This document shows positions 1 through 5,930 of a DNA stretch of 6,292 nt, one piece after another (the stretch's first letter is position 1; each line of letters begins with the position of its first letter). The stretch is from Flavobacteriaceae bacterium (GTDB taxonomy: Bacteria; Bacteroidota; Bacteroidia; Flavobacteriales; Flavobacteriaceae), in the NCBI GenBank assembly GCA_015488935.1, contig WFMU01000453.1, positions 1-6,292 of the forward strand, read 5' to 3'. Under the pieces are notes generated by a model, which did no database searches, was not told the origin of the DNA, and was given only the letters and a program-made list of their open reading frames with translations. Made by a program: the position numbers and the translations under genes.

Positions 1-251
1 GATATAAATGGTACTTGTACCCATTGTTTCATTGGTCTCTTTTTACCTGAAGGATCAAATAATTGTGCGCCTTTTAAATTTAGTGCTTTACTATGAATTT
101 TATCTGTTAATTTAAAAACCATTTCATTTTTATAAAAACAAACAAATGCTTTTTTACCTATTTTAAAACAGGGTTTCCCAAATAATTGTCCTTTAACAGC
201 ATCTTTAATTGCTGCTCCTATTTTTATAAATAATTGTTCCTCAACAGTCAT
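1..251 (-). CDS. TfoX N-terminal/YjbR-like small protein, partial (C-terminus outside window)
   Basis: The minus-strand frame opens with ATG at 251-249 and stays open to the window edge, giving 83 codons that begin MTVEEQLFIKIGAAIKDAVK. It continues with a KGQLFGKPCFKIGKKAFVCF stretch, then a segment ending in AQLFDPSGKKRPMKQWVQVP. The order 'glycine-rich FGKPC beta hairpin, (M)VFKL, LFDPxGxxRPMxxWVQVP' is what I associate with small single-domain proteins of the TfoX-N/YjbR superfamily, usually about 100-120 residues, so some 20-40 residues are probably missing. The family is poorly characterised: some members are called DNA-binding or competence-related, but that is a fold-level label and no substrate or partner can be read here. 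The gene is divergent from the histidine kinase across a 379-base spacer, so an operon link is unlikely. The reading frame is secure; the family assignment is by motif memory only. Confidence 0.72.
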   Translation of the reverse strand, partial: MTVEEQLFIKIGAAIKDAVKGQLFGKPCFKIGKKAFVCFYKNEMVFKLTDKIHSKALNLKGAQLFDPSGKKRPMKQWVQVPFI

Positions 252-299
252 AAAATCTATTATTTTGGTACATGATATAAAAATACCAATGTTAATTAT

Positions 300-331
300 C
301 AAAAATAATGAATTAATTTTAATTTTAGCAA
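300..331 (-). promoter_or_regulatory. Putative promoter of the TfoX/YjbR-like gene
   Basis: On the minus strand, TATTTTTG (complement of 300-307) matches the Bacteroidota -7 element TAnnTTTG. A TTG (complement of 329-331) lies 21 bases upstream, within the known spacing range but at its long end. Transcription would start near 294 and give a leader of roughly 40 bases before the ATG at 251. The region is so AT-rich that a chance match is possible. Confidence 0.4.
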
Positions 332-359
332 TTTATTGTTTTTGATACCGTTTAATGAT

Positions 360-485
360 TGATGGGTTTTGGATGTTGAATGTTGAATGTTGAATGTTGG
401 ATTTTGGGTTTTGGGTTTTGGATGTTGGGTTTTGGATGTTGAGTTTTGCCCCGAAGTCTCGGGATTTGGATGTTGGGTTTTGGAT
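360..485. repeat. Heptanucleotide tandem array, unit TKTTGRR, interrupted by a hairpin
   Basis: From 367 to 443 the plus strand reads as eleven consecutive 7-base units, each fitting T[G/T]TTG[A/G][A/G] without an exception. They are TTTTGGA, three copies of TGTTGAA, TGTTGGA, two copies of TTTTGGG, TTTTGGA, TGTTGGG, TTTTGGA and TGTTGAG. A degenerate unit, TGATGGG, precedes them at 360-366. A twelfth unit is cut at 444-448 by the CCCGA/TCGGG hairpin. The array then resumes at 464-484 (ATTTGGA, TGTTGGG, TTTTGGA). A 21-base stretch at 417-437 recurs exactly at 465-485. The plus strand is almost free of C outside the hairpin and has six GGG runs. No gene lies here, and the 7-base period does not suit coding. 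This fills the left half of the 252-630 intergenic region. Confidence 0.85.
450..463. repeat. CCCGA-N4-TCGGG palindrome inside the heptamer array
   Basis: CCCGA (450-454) and TCGGG (459-463) form a perfect 5-bp, GC-rich stem with a four-base loop, AGTC, in otherwise AT- and GT-rich DNA. Similar CCCGA...TCGGG palindromes recur in intergenic regions of flavobacterial genomes as I recall them, so this could be one copy of a dispersed REP-like element. It is not followed by a T-run on either strand and sits between divergent genes, so a terminator role is unlikely. Confidence 0.6.
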
Positions 486-570
486 TAATAAAAAATTAAA
501 AATTACTTCTTGGAGTTTGGTGTAATTATTGCTGTTAAAAGGATAATTATTGTATTTTTCTTAAAGCTTT

Positions 571-586
571 GGAAAAGTATTTTTCC
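571..586. promoter_or_regulatory. Inverted repeat GGAAAA-N4-TTTTCC upstream of the kinase promoter
   Basis: GGAAAA (571-576), a four-base spacer GTAT, and TTTTCC (581-586) form a perfect 6-bp inverted repeat. It ends 20 bases before the -7 element at 607, covering the position where the -33 element would be. It could be an operator or simply a chance AT-rich palindrome. A nearby 9-base direct repeat TAATTATTG (523-531 and 544-552), spaced 21 bp or two helical turns, is a second weak candidate site. Confidence 0.3.
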
Positions 587-606
587 GACTTCGAGATAAA
601 AATCAG

Positions 607-614
607 TATATTTG
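607..614 (+). promoter_or_regulatory. Putative -7 promoter element of the histidine kinase gene
   Basis: TATATTTG is a perfect TAnnTTTG match. No TTG is present at the usual distance upstream; that position is occupied by the right arm of the inverted repeat at 571-586, so the promoter may need an activator. The predicted start near 620 would leave a leader of only about 11 bases before the ATG at 631, with no Shine-Dalgarno sequence, which is tolerated in Bacteroidota. Confidence 0.5.
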
Positions 615-630
615 TCTATCAATTTAGTAT

Positions 631-2082
631 ATGAAATTTAGCAATTTATCTTTACGTATTCGTATTTTTTTATCCATGCTTCTATTAGTTATTGTTGCGT
701 TAATTGTAACTATTTTGGTAACCATTTATCAATATAAAGAACAAAGTAATGATTACCATAACAGGCGATTAATTCGTAAAGAAAATAACATTAGAGCTAC
801 TATAGAAAATGAACTAGAAAGAACAACTTATGTTGTTGAAACTGCCGAAATTCCACGTATTTTTAGAAATCAAATTCACAATATATCTAATAACAATCGT
901 TTAGACGTTTACATTTACGATTTGAATGGAAAATTACTAATTAGTTCTTTTACAACGTTTCCAAACGATACTACCAACTACGATTTACCAAAAGAGATTG
1001 TTGCCAACATCGAAAAGAGTGAAAATAAACGATATATAAGAAATAAAATAGTAGATGGTAAAGAGGTACAAGATTCTTATACCTACATAGAAGATTCTAA
1101 ATTTAAACCTATTGGTATTTTAGGATTACCGTATTTACAAGATAATTCTGAACAAAATAAAGAATTAAACGAGTTACTTGAACGTTTGGCTATTGCCTAT
1201 TTTTTATTATTATTAATTGGTATTACAATTGCCTATTGGTTGTCTAGTTATATTACTAAATCTATTAAGGAAGTAAGTGATAAAATTAGTAAAATGCATA
1301 TAGGTCGTCGTAACGAAAAAGTAACCGTTGTTAATGCAAGTAAAGAGATTACTACCTTGTTAAATGCTTATAATCAGAAGGTAGATGAACTCGAAGAGAG
1401 TGCTATAAAATTAGCCAAAAGTGAGCGAGAAGAAGCTTGGCGCGAAATGGCAAAACAGGTGGCACATGAGATTAAAAATCCATTAACACCAATGCGATTA
1501 ACGGTACAGAATTTTGAACGAAGATTTACTCCAAACGACCCAAATAATAAGGAAAAATTAAGAGAATTTAGTCAATCGTTACTCTTACAAATTGATACTT
1601 TAACCTCAATTGCATCGGCATTTTCGAATTTTGCAAAAATGCCAACACAAAACAAAGAACGCTTAAATGTGGTAGAAGTTGTAAAACATGCTTTAGAAAT
1701 TTTTAACGAATCTTATATTAGTTATCATCCTGAAAAGGAAAATATTGTGGCGCAATTAGATAAAATTCAACTGACAAGAGTAGTAACTAATTTAGTAAAA
1801 AATGCAATACAAGCTTTAGCTGAAATAAAAAATCCACAGATAAAAGTACGTGTTTTTGAAAAAGAAGATAAGGTAATTATTACCGTTTCTGATAATGGAA
1901 AAGGAATAGAAGAAGCACATAAAAATCAGATTTTTGAGCCAAAATTTACTACAAAATCAAGTGGAATGGGTCTTGGTTTAGCCATGGTAAAAAATATAAT
2001 AGAAGCCTATAGAGGTACTATAACTTTTACATCTAAGTTAGGTGTGGGAACTGAGTTTATAATAACATTACCTGTTTCTTAA
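631..2082 (+). CDS. NtrY-like membrane sensor histidine kinase (HAMP-HisKA-HATPase)
   Basis: This 483-residue kinase senses an external cue and would pass phosphate from its own histidine to a response regulator. In order it shows a transmembrane segment (about 11-32), a periplasmic sensor region (33-186, Cache-like by its LDVYIYDLNGKLL strand pattern), a second transmembrane segment (187-207) and a HAMP linker (about 205-258). The dimerisation/phosphoacceptor domain follows, with the H-box AHEIKNPLTP and phosphoacceptor H279. The catalytic ATPase domain has the N-box NLVKNAIQA (N391), the G1 box SDNGKGI (D421), the F-box region IFEPKFTT and the G2 box GMGLGL (445-450). The AWREMAKQVAHEIKNPLTP block is typical of NtrY-type kinases. 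All catalytic residues are present, so it should be active. No response regulator is encoded next to it, so this is an orphan kinase within the window. Its stop overlaps the end of the convergent ftsE-like gene by 4 bp. The signal is unknown. Confidence 0.95.
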   Translation: MKFSNLSLRIRIFLSMLLLVIVALIVTILVTIYQYKEQSNDYHNRRLIRKENNIRATIENELERTTYVVETAEIPRIFRNQIHNISNNNRLDVYIYDLNGKLLISSFTTFPNDTTNYDLPKEIVANIEKSENKRYIRNKIVDGKEVQDSYTYIEDSKFKPIGILGLPYLQDNSEQNKELNELLERLAIAYFLLLLIGITIAYWLSSYITKSIKEVSDKISKMHIGRRNEKVTVVNASKEITTLLNAYNQKVDELEESAIKLAKSEREEAWREMAKQVAHEIKNPLTPMRLTVQNFERRFTPNDPNNKEKLREFSQSLLLQIDTLTSIASAFSNFAKMPTQNKERLNVVEVVKHALEIFNESYISYHPEKENIVAQLDKIQLTRVVTNLVKNAIQALAEIKNPQIKVRVFEKEDKVIITVSDNGKGIEEAHKNQIFEPKFTTKSSGMGLGLAMVKNIIEAYRGTITFTSKLGVGTEFIITLPVS

Positions 2083-2762
2083 ACTGTTTTTTGCACTACT
2101 TCAAAAACCTGACTACCTTCGCACTTTAGTGTTTTGTGTGGATATTTTAAAATTAAGGCATAATCATGTGTAGCCATAACAATACTTTTACCACTTTTGT
2201 GAATTTGATGCAGTACATCCATAATCTCCATGGAAGTTTTTGGGTCTAAGTTTCCTGTTGGTTCATCTGCTAAAATTAAATGTGGGTCGTTTAACAGCGC
2301 TCTTGCAATAGCAACACGTTGCTGCTCTCCACCAGAAATCTGAAAAGGCATTTTATTTATACTATCAAGCATCCCTACTCTATCTAATACTTCGGTAATT
2401 TTTGCTTTTATTTTATCTTTGTCCATCCATCCTGTAGCACGTAAAACAAAACGTAAATTCTCAAAAATATTACGGTCGTATAACAATTTAAAATCCTGAA
2501 AAACAATACCAATTTTTCTTCGTAAAAACGGAATATCTTTTTCTTTGAGTGTTTTTAAATTATAATCTACTATTGTACCTTCTCCAATCTGTAAAGGTAA
2601 ATCTGCATAAAGTGTTTTCATTAAACTACTTTTACCACTACCAGTTTTACCGATGAGATATACAAATTCTCCTTTAGCAATATGTAAATTAACATCTTTT
2701 AATATTAGACGTTCTCGTTGAAAAATATCGGCTTTTGTTAAATTTAAAATGGATTCTTGCAT
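2079..2762 (-). CDS. ftsE: FtsE-like cell-division ABC transporter ATP-binding protein
   Basis: This 227-residue ABC ATPase has every motif intact. These are Walker A GKTGSGKS (38-45), Q-loop Q89 in IVFQDFKLL, signature ISGGEQQRVAIARALL (142-157), Walker B LILADEP with catalytic E167, D-loop NLDP (171-174) and switch H199 in ATHD. The length, the FQDFKLL Q-loop and the LRRKIGIVFQD lead-in are characteristic of FtsE rather than of LolD or MacB, the nearest alternatives. FtsE works at the inner membrane with FtsX, coupling ATP use to activation of peptidoglycan hydrolases at the septum. No ftsX is adjacent, which is common in Bacteroidota, where the two genes can be separate. The ATG at 2762 is preceded by a good -7 element. 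The end overlaps the convergent kinase gene by 4 bp, leaving no room for an intergenic terminator. Confidence 0.92.
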   Translation of the reverse strand: MQESILNLTKADIFQRERLILKDVNLHIAKGEFVYLIGKTGSGKSSLMKTLYADLPLQIGEGTIVDYNLKTLKEKDIPFLRRKIGIVFQDFKLLYDRNIFENLRFVLRATGWMDKDKIKAKITEVLDRVGMLDSINKMPFQISGGEQQRVAIARALLNDPHLILADEPTGNLDPKTSMEIMDVLHQIHKSGKSIVMATHDYALILKYPHKTLKCEGSQVFEVVQKTV

Positions 2763-2793
2763 AGTTTACACGGAATTTTTAAAAATGATGTGA

Positions 2794-2801
2794 CAAAGAT
2801 A
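2794..2801 (-). promoter_or_regulatory. Putative -7 promoter element of ftsE
   Basis: The complement of 2794-2801 reads TATCTTTG, a perfect TAnnTTTG element. It lies 31 bases upstream of the ftsE ATG, predicting a start near 2788 and a leader of about 26 bases. No TTG is found at the standard -33 distance. Its presence in the 83-base gap suggests that ftsE has its own promoter even though the peptidase gene lies upstream on the same strand. Confidence 0.5.
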
Positions 2802-2845
2802 CACAAAAGACACAAAGTGAGAGTGCTTTTTTTATCATTGAATAC

Positions 2846-3676
2846 TCACGTTTGTATATGAATATGGTCATCATGTCGCACAGCGCTACAACCGTGATAA
2901 CGAATTTTAGGATTGCTTACCTTTAAGCGATGTTTTAAATGTGGCTCTATAAATAATTTGCCTAAAGCTTTATTTTTTAAAAGACTTTTTATCAATTTTT
3001 TGGTTCCTTTTTCCGAAAAGATTAAGTCTTTATTAATTTTTCCGAAAGTCATGTATTTTGAATAATCGTATTGAAAAAAACCTTTTTTAAAACAAGCATT
3101 TATCTGATTGTATTCGTTTGCTTTTGGCACTTCAAATACACCGTAACCACTAACCGATTTTTGCTTTGTAGAGATACGACCATCTTTGGTCTGATACACT
3201 AAACTCAAATCGAGTTTTTTACCATCATTATGACTCAAATGTGGTAAAAGTGGAAATTTATTTAGAAACGGAAAATTAGCATCCAAATAACGAATTTCAA
3301 TAGCAGTTCCATCTAAATCTTGTTGTGTTTTTGCTAGTAATTGGTTTAATTCGGCGCAGACATAATTCCTGTTTAACAAGATAGTCATGTAATTTGTTGG
3401 TTTAATTTTAGTGGTATTTTGTATTTTTTCTCTTCCAAAAAAAGGAGCAATAATTGGTACTACAAATAATGTAGTGAGCAAATAGAAAAAGATAAAAAGC
3501 ACACTTTTTTTAAATTTGAACTCCGTTTTCCAAAATTTTGAGATAAAAATACCAAGCAATAAAACAAGACCGCCAATTTGTGTAATTGCAGTAAGTACTA
3601 CAAAGAGAAAGAGAAATATAATGAATTTTAAAAAGGATTTCAAGTGATTTTTTTTTAATATACATGCAAAACGCAA
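2846..3676 (-). CDS. Membrane-anchored LAS-family (MepA/M15-like) zinc peptidase, probable
   Basis: The 276-residue product begins with two hydrophobic blocks (about 15-48 and 58-80), each followed by basic residues, then a soluble domain likely facing the periplasm. LSHNDGKKLD (147-156) fits the SxHxxGxxxD zinc-site pattern of LAS peptidases (MepA, VanX, DD-carboxypeptidases), with H149 and D156 seven residues apart. The C-terminus VRHDDHIHIQ (266-275) gives H268-x-x-H271-x-H273, the spacing I recall for the second zinc motif of the murein endopeptidase MepA. From this I infer a zinc-dependent peptidoglycan peptidase tethered to the inner membrane; the substrate bond is not known. The start is uncertain. 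The frame has no ATG near its 5' end and an upstream stop at 3685-3683, so TTG at 3676 or TTG at 3643 must serve, unless an A9 tract is miscounted or slippery: with A8 an ATG at 3665 would be in frame. The gene is divergent from the toxin gene and 83 bases from ftsE. Confidence 0.75.
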   Translation of the reverse strand: MRFACILKKNHLKSFLKFIIFLFLFVVLTAITQIGGLVLLLGIFISKFWKTEFKFKKSVLFIFFYLLTTLFVVPIIAPFFGREKIQNTTKIKPTNYMTILLNRNYVCAELNQLLAKTQQDLDGTAIEIRYLDANFPFLNKFPLLPHLSHNDGKKLDLSLVYQTKDGRISTKQKSVSGYGVFEVPKANEYNQINACFKKGFFQYDYSKYMTFGKINKDLIFSEKGTKKLIKSLLKNKALGKLFIEPHLKHRLKVSNPKIRYHGCSAVRHDDHIHIQT

Positions 3677-3704
3677 AAAAGTTTAAAATATTTTAAAACC
3701 ATGT

Positions 3705-3720
3705 TGACATACTGTTGTCA
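3705..3720. promoter_or_regulatory. Inverted repeat TGACA-N6-TGTCA, candidate operator
   Basis: TGACA (3705-3709) and TGTCA (3716-3720) are perfect inverted arms separated by six bases. The site lies between the divergent peptidase and toxin genes, immediately upstream of the toxin -7 element and over the position of its -33 region. The 16-base dyad has the size of a dimeric helix-turn-helix regulator site. No regulator gene is present in the window, so the assignment is only positional. Confidence 0.35.
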
Positions 3721-3731
3721 CTCCTTCCAAA

Positions 3732-3739
3732 TATCTTTG
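3732..3739 (+). promoter_or_regulatory. Putative -7 promoter element of the toxin operon
   Basis: TATCTTTG matches TAnnTTTG perfectly. TTG triplets occur at 3715-3717 (14-base spacer) and 3704-3706 (25-base spacer), neither at the usual distance of about 19. Transcription would start near 3745, giving an A-rich leader of about 30 bases before the ATG at 3776. The candidate immunity gene and the gene at 6251 follow closely, so this is the likely promoter for all three. Confidence 0.5.
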
Positions 3740-3775
3740 CCTTAAAAATAATTATTAACGCATAAAACCAATACA

Positions 3776-5929
3776 ATGGCAGTTTACTATGGAAGAACTA
3801 TTAGAGGTATGACGTATGTGCATCCACTAACAAAAATGAAATTTTATGACCGAACATCTAGAGAAATAGAAGCACTTTATTTTCCTGATGCAAAAAAGAA
3901 AAAATCACGGCAAATAGAAATTATTACGGATGTAGATTCAAATCCCAATCCAACCATCTACAGTACAAATTTTTTCTATGATACCAATAAAAATGGACGG
4001 ATTGGCGACGAAGGAGACACCTTTGCTTTTAAAATTATTTTACATGTTTCTAAAAATGGAAATAAAATTAAAGAAGCCTATGAGGTTTGTACGCCAAAAG
4101 AAGGAGAAATCCTACTCTTTTTAGAAGATAATAGTGGCGATTTTAGCAAGCAAATACTAAGAGGAAAAGTAGCGCCAGATGTAAAAGAACGCGTAAAAGA
4201 AAATCAACTATATAATAAAAATGTAGTGAACTATGTAAATAAAAAATTTCCAATAAGTCAAGAAATTTTAAAGCAACTCGTAGAAAAAGGATATATAGAG
4301 GAAGAAATTACATTTACAGGCACCATTTTAGATGGAATACAATATATAATGACAGCCTTTTTTGCACCATTAAAAGCAGTTGGCTGGATTGTAAAAAAAA
4401 TAGGAGATGGTATCGATTTTTTAAAAATTGCAGATAAATTTTGGGATACAGAAACAGAAGATTATTTCTTAAAAAAAGAAAATGTTATTGATGCATTTAC
4501 CATGAGTGTATCGCCATTAGACACCTTATTGGGACAATTAGAAAATGATAAAACAAAATTTGAGTTTAATGATTTGATACCAAATTTTGTTTCAGAAAAA
4601 ATTCGAATAATAATTGCACAACTCAAGCAATTTATTAAGAATTACAATGCATTTATTACAGAAAAAATTAATGCAATTTATGTAAGCGTAGCAGATAAAG
4701 CCAATGCCTTTCTAAACATAACCAAACTACCAGAGATTGTAGCGTTTTATAGTGGTATTTGGAATGGTTTGGTAGATTTTATTTCCTCTACATTTAAATT
4801 TTTTGGTGGTATTTTAGAAGCACCATTTAACAACACAAAGAACTTTCAAGAAACCTTAGAAAATTTTGATTCTTTTATAGATACTTTAGTAACTATTAAT
4901 TTAGAAAAAGTATATAAAGCATTTTCGGAAACCTACACTAAAATAAAAACGTATTTTAAAAAAGCAAATAGCGAAGATTTTAATTTTGTGCGAATGGCTT
5001 ATGTTGTAGGATTTGGGATTGCATTTATAGCTACATTTTTTATACCATATACGCAATTGGTAAAAATTGGCGCATTACAAAAAATAAGCAAAATACAACA
5101 AGAGTTTTTTGCAGCGATGAAAACCGTAGTAGCAGCCACAAAAACACATATTGTTGCTAAAAGCAAGCAAGCGTACAACAATTCGGTAAAACTATTTGAA
5201 AATATGTTGCGTATATTTGCAAAAGGGAAAGAATCGATAACGGCTTTTTTAGAAAAAATCTGGGAACAAATTCTGGAATGGTTGTTGAAGAAGAAAGAGT
5301 TGTTTTTGTATGTGAATAAGATTGATGTCGCTTTACTTCCATACGTTAGAATTTTAAAGGGTAACCGCCTTTATTTAAAAGCGTTAACTAGAGTAAATAA
5401 AAAACGAAATTTAGGCAGATGGATTGTAGTTGAATCAGAAGCAATGATCAAAGTATATACAACGTTTATTTATTCAAATTTAAATAATGCGTTGCGAGGT
5501 TTAAAAGGAGTGAAATTGACGAGAGAATTAAAAGCCATGCAAAAAATACTAGATAATGCTTTAGAAAAGTTACCAATCTCTAAGTACAATAAAAAAGTAT
5601 TACAGCGTTCAGCTTACTTTACTGAAAAACAGATTAAAAAACAATTTAAAGTAGGTAAAGAATGGATAGACAAAGGATTTATGTCCACCACACATTCAGA
5701 AAAAGCACTATATAGATGGTTAAAAAAGAAACCAGAACATAATGTAATTTTTAAAGTATTTGGAAAAAATGGGAAACTAATAGAAAATGCAGCGTATGAT
5801 ATTACAGAGCATGAAGTACTTTTTAAATCAGGAACTAAGTTTGTGGTGGAGAAAATTAGCAAAATGAGGCATCCTTTACCTCAAAAAAACGGGGAAAAAA
5901 TTATAGAAATTATCTTAAAAGAAAAATAA
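3776..5929 (+). CDS. Polymorphic toxin/effector with C-terminal ADP-ribosyltransferase domain
   Basis: The C-terminal part (about 540-717) has the layout of ADP-ribosyltransferase exotoxins. A helix, IKVYTTFIYSNLNNALRG (558-575), of the 'Y..x..N..LRG' type comes first. NAD-binding R611 in VLQRSAYF follows, then the STS-like strand GFMSTT (634-639), then the catalytic E678-x-E680 in ITEHEVLFKSGTKFVV. ExE is the signature of mainly arginine-modifying enzymes; the target is unknown. The N-terminus (1-150) is not recognised. It contains TDVDSNPNPTIYSTNFFYD and an EF-hand-like loop, DTNKNGRIGDEGD (69-81). Residues 150-530 are mostly amphipathic helix, with hydrophobic stretches at about 185-215 and 405-428. 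There is no signal peptide and no type IX C-terminal domain, so export by a contractile apparatus (type VI subtype iii or an extracellular injection system) is my inference; no such gene is visible here. The acidic gene one base downstream is the likely antidote. The single cysteine is C105. Confidence 0.85.
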   Translation: MAVYYGRTIRGMTYVHPLTKMKFYDRTSREIEALYFPDAKKKKSRQIEIITDVDSNPNPTIYSTNFFYDTNKNGRIGDEGDTFAFKIILHVSKNGNKIKEAYEVCTPKEGEILLFLEDNSGDFSKQILRGKVAPDVKERVKENQLYNKNVVNYVNKKFPISQEILKQLVEKGYIEEEITFTGTILDGIQYIMTAFFAPLKAVGWIVKKIGDGIDFLKIADKFWDTETEDYFLKKENVIDAFTMSVSPLDTLLGQLENDKTKFEFNDLIPNFVSEKIRIIIAQLKQFIKNYNAFITEKINAIYVSVADKANAFLNITKLPEIVAFYSGIWNGLVDFISSTFKFFGGILEAPFNNTKNFQETLENFDSFIDTLVTINLEKVYKAFSETYTKIKTYFKKANSEDFNFVRMAYVVGFGIAFIATFFIPYTQLVKIGALQKISKIQQEFFAAMKTVVAATKTHIVAKSKQAYNNSVKLFENMLRIFAKGKESITAFLEKIWEQILEWLLKKKELFLYVNKIDVALLPYVRILKGNRLYLKALTRVNKKRNLGRWIVVESEAMIKVYTTFIYSNLNNALRGLKGVKLTRELKAMQKILDNALEKLPISKYNKKVLQRSAYFTEKQIKKQFKVGKEWIDKGFMSTTHSEKALYRWLKKKPEHNVIFKVFGKNGKLIENAAYDITEHEVLFKSGTKFVVEKISKMRHPLPQKNGEKIIEIILKEK

Positions 5930-5930
5930 A

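Noticed and set aside
373..442. Short plus-strand peptide frames starting at ATG codons within the heptamer array
   Set aside because: They are about 20 codons of pure repeat translation with no ribosome-binding context, and the 7-base period shifts frame at each unit.
450..463. Rho-independent terminator at the CCCGA/TCGGG hairpin
   Set aside because: There is no T-run after the stem on either strand, and the flanking genes are divergent, so no transcript is expected to end there.
360..485. Possible CRISPR array in the repetitive intergenic tract
   Set aside because: The repeat unit is 7 bases in direct tandem with no spacers, and no cas genes are present.
3704..3737. Classical sigma-70 promoter with TTGACA (3704-3709) and TATCTT (3732-3737)
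   Set aside because: The spacer would be 22 bases, outside the normal range, and Bacteroidota use the TAnnTTTG type; TTGACA is better explained as part of the inverted repeat.
3980..4018. Genuine calcium-binding EF-hand or dockerin repeat in the toxin N-terminus
   Set aside because: DTNKNGRIGDEGD fits the first eight loop positions, but position 12 is glycine rather than Asp/Glu, and there is only one copy; it is described as EF-hand-like only.
4999..5862. Three minus-strand open frames of 60-82 codons (4999-5181, 5157-5342, 5614-5862) inside the toxin gene
   Set aside because: They lie wholly antisense to a long, well-supported coding region, overlap one another, have Cys/Ser/Thr/Pro-rich compositions typical of the reverse complement of AT-rich genes, and lack promoters.
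5840..5929. Type IX secretion C-terminal sorting domain on the toxin
   Set aside because: The C-terminus is the final strand region of the ART domain, followed by a lysine-rich end, and the protein lacks the N-terminal signal peptide that type IX substrates need.
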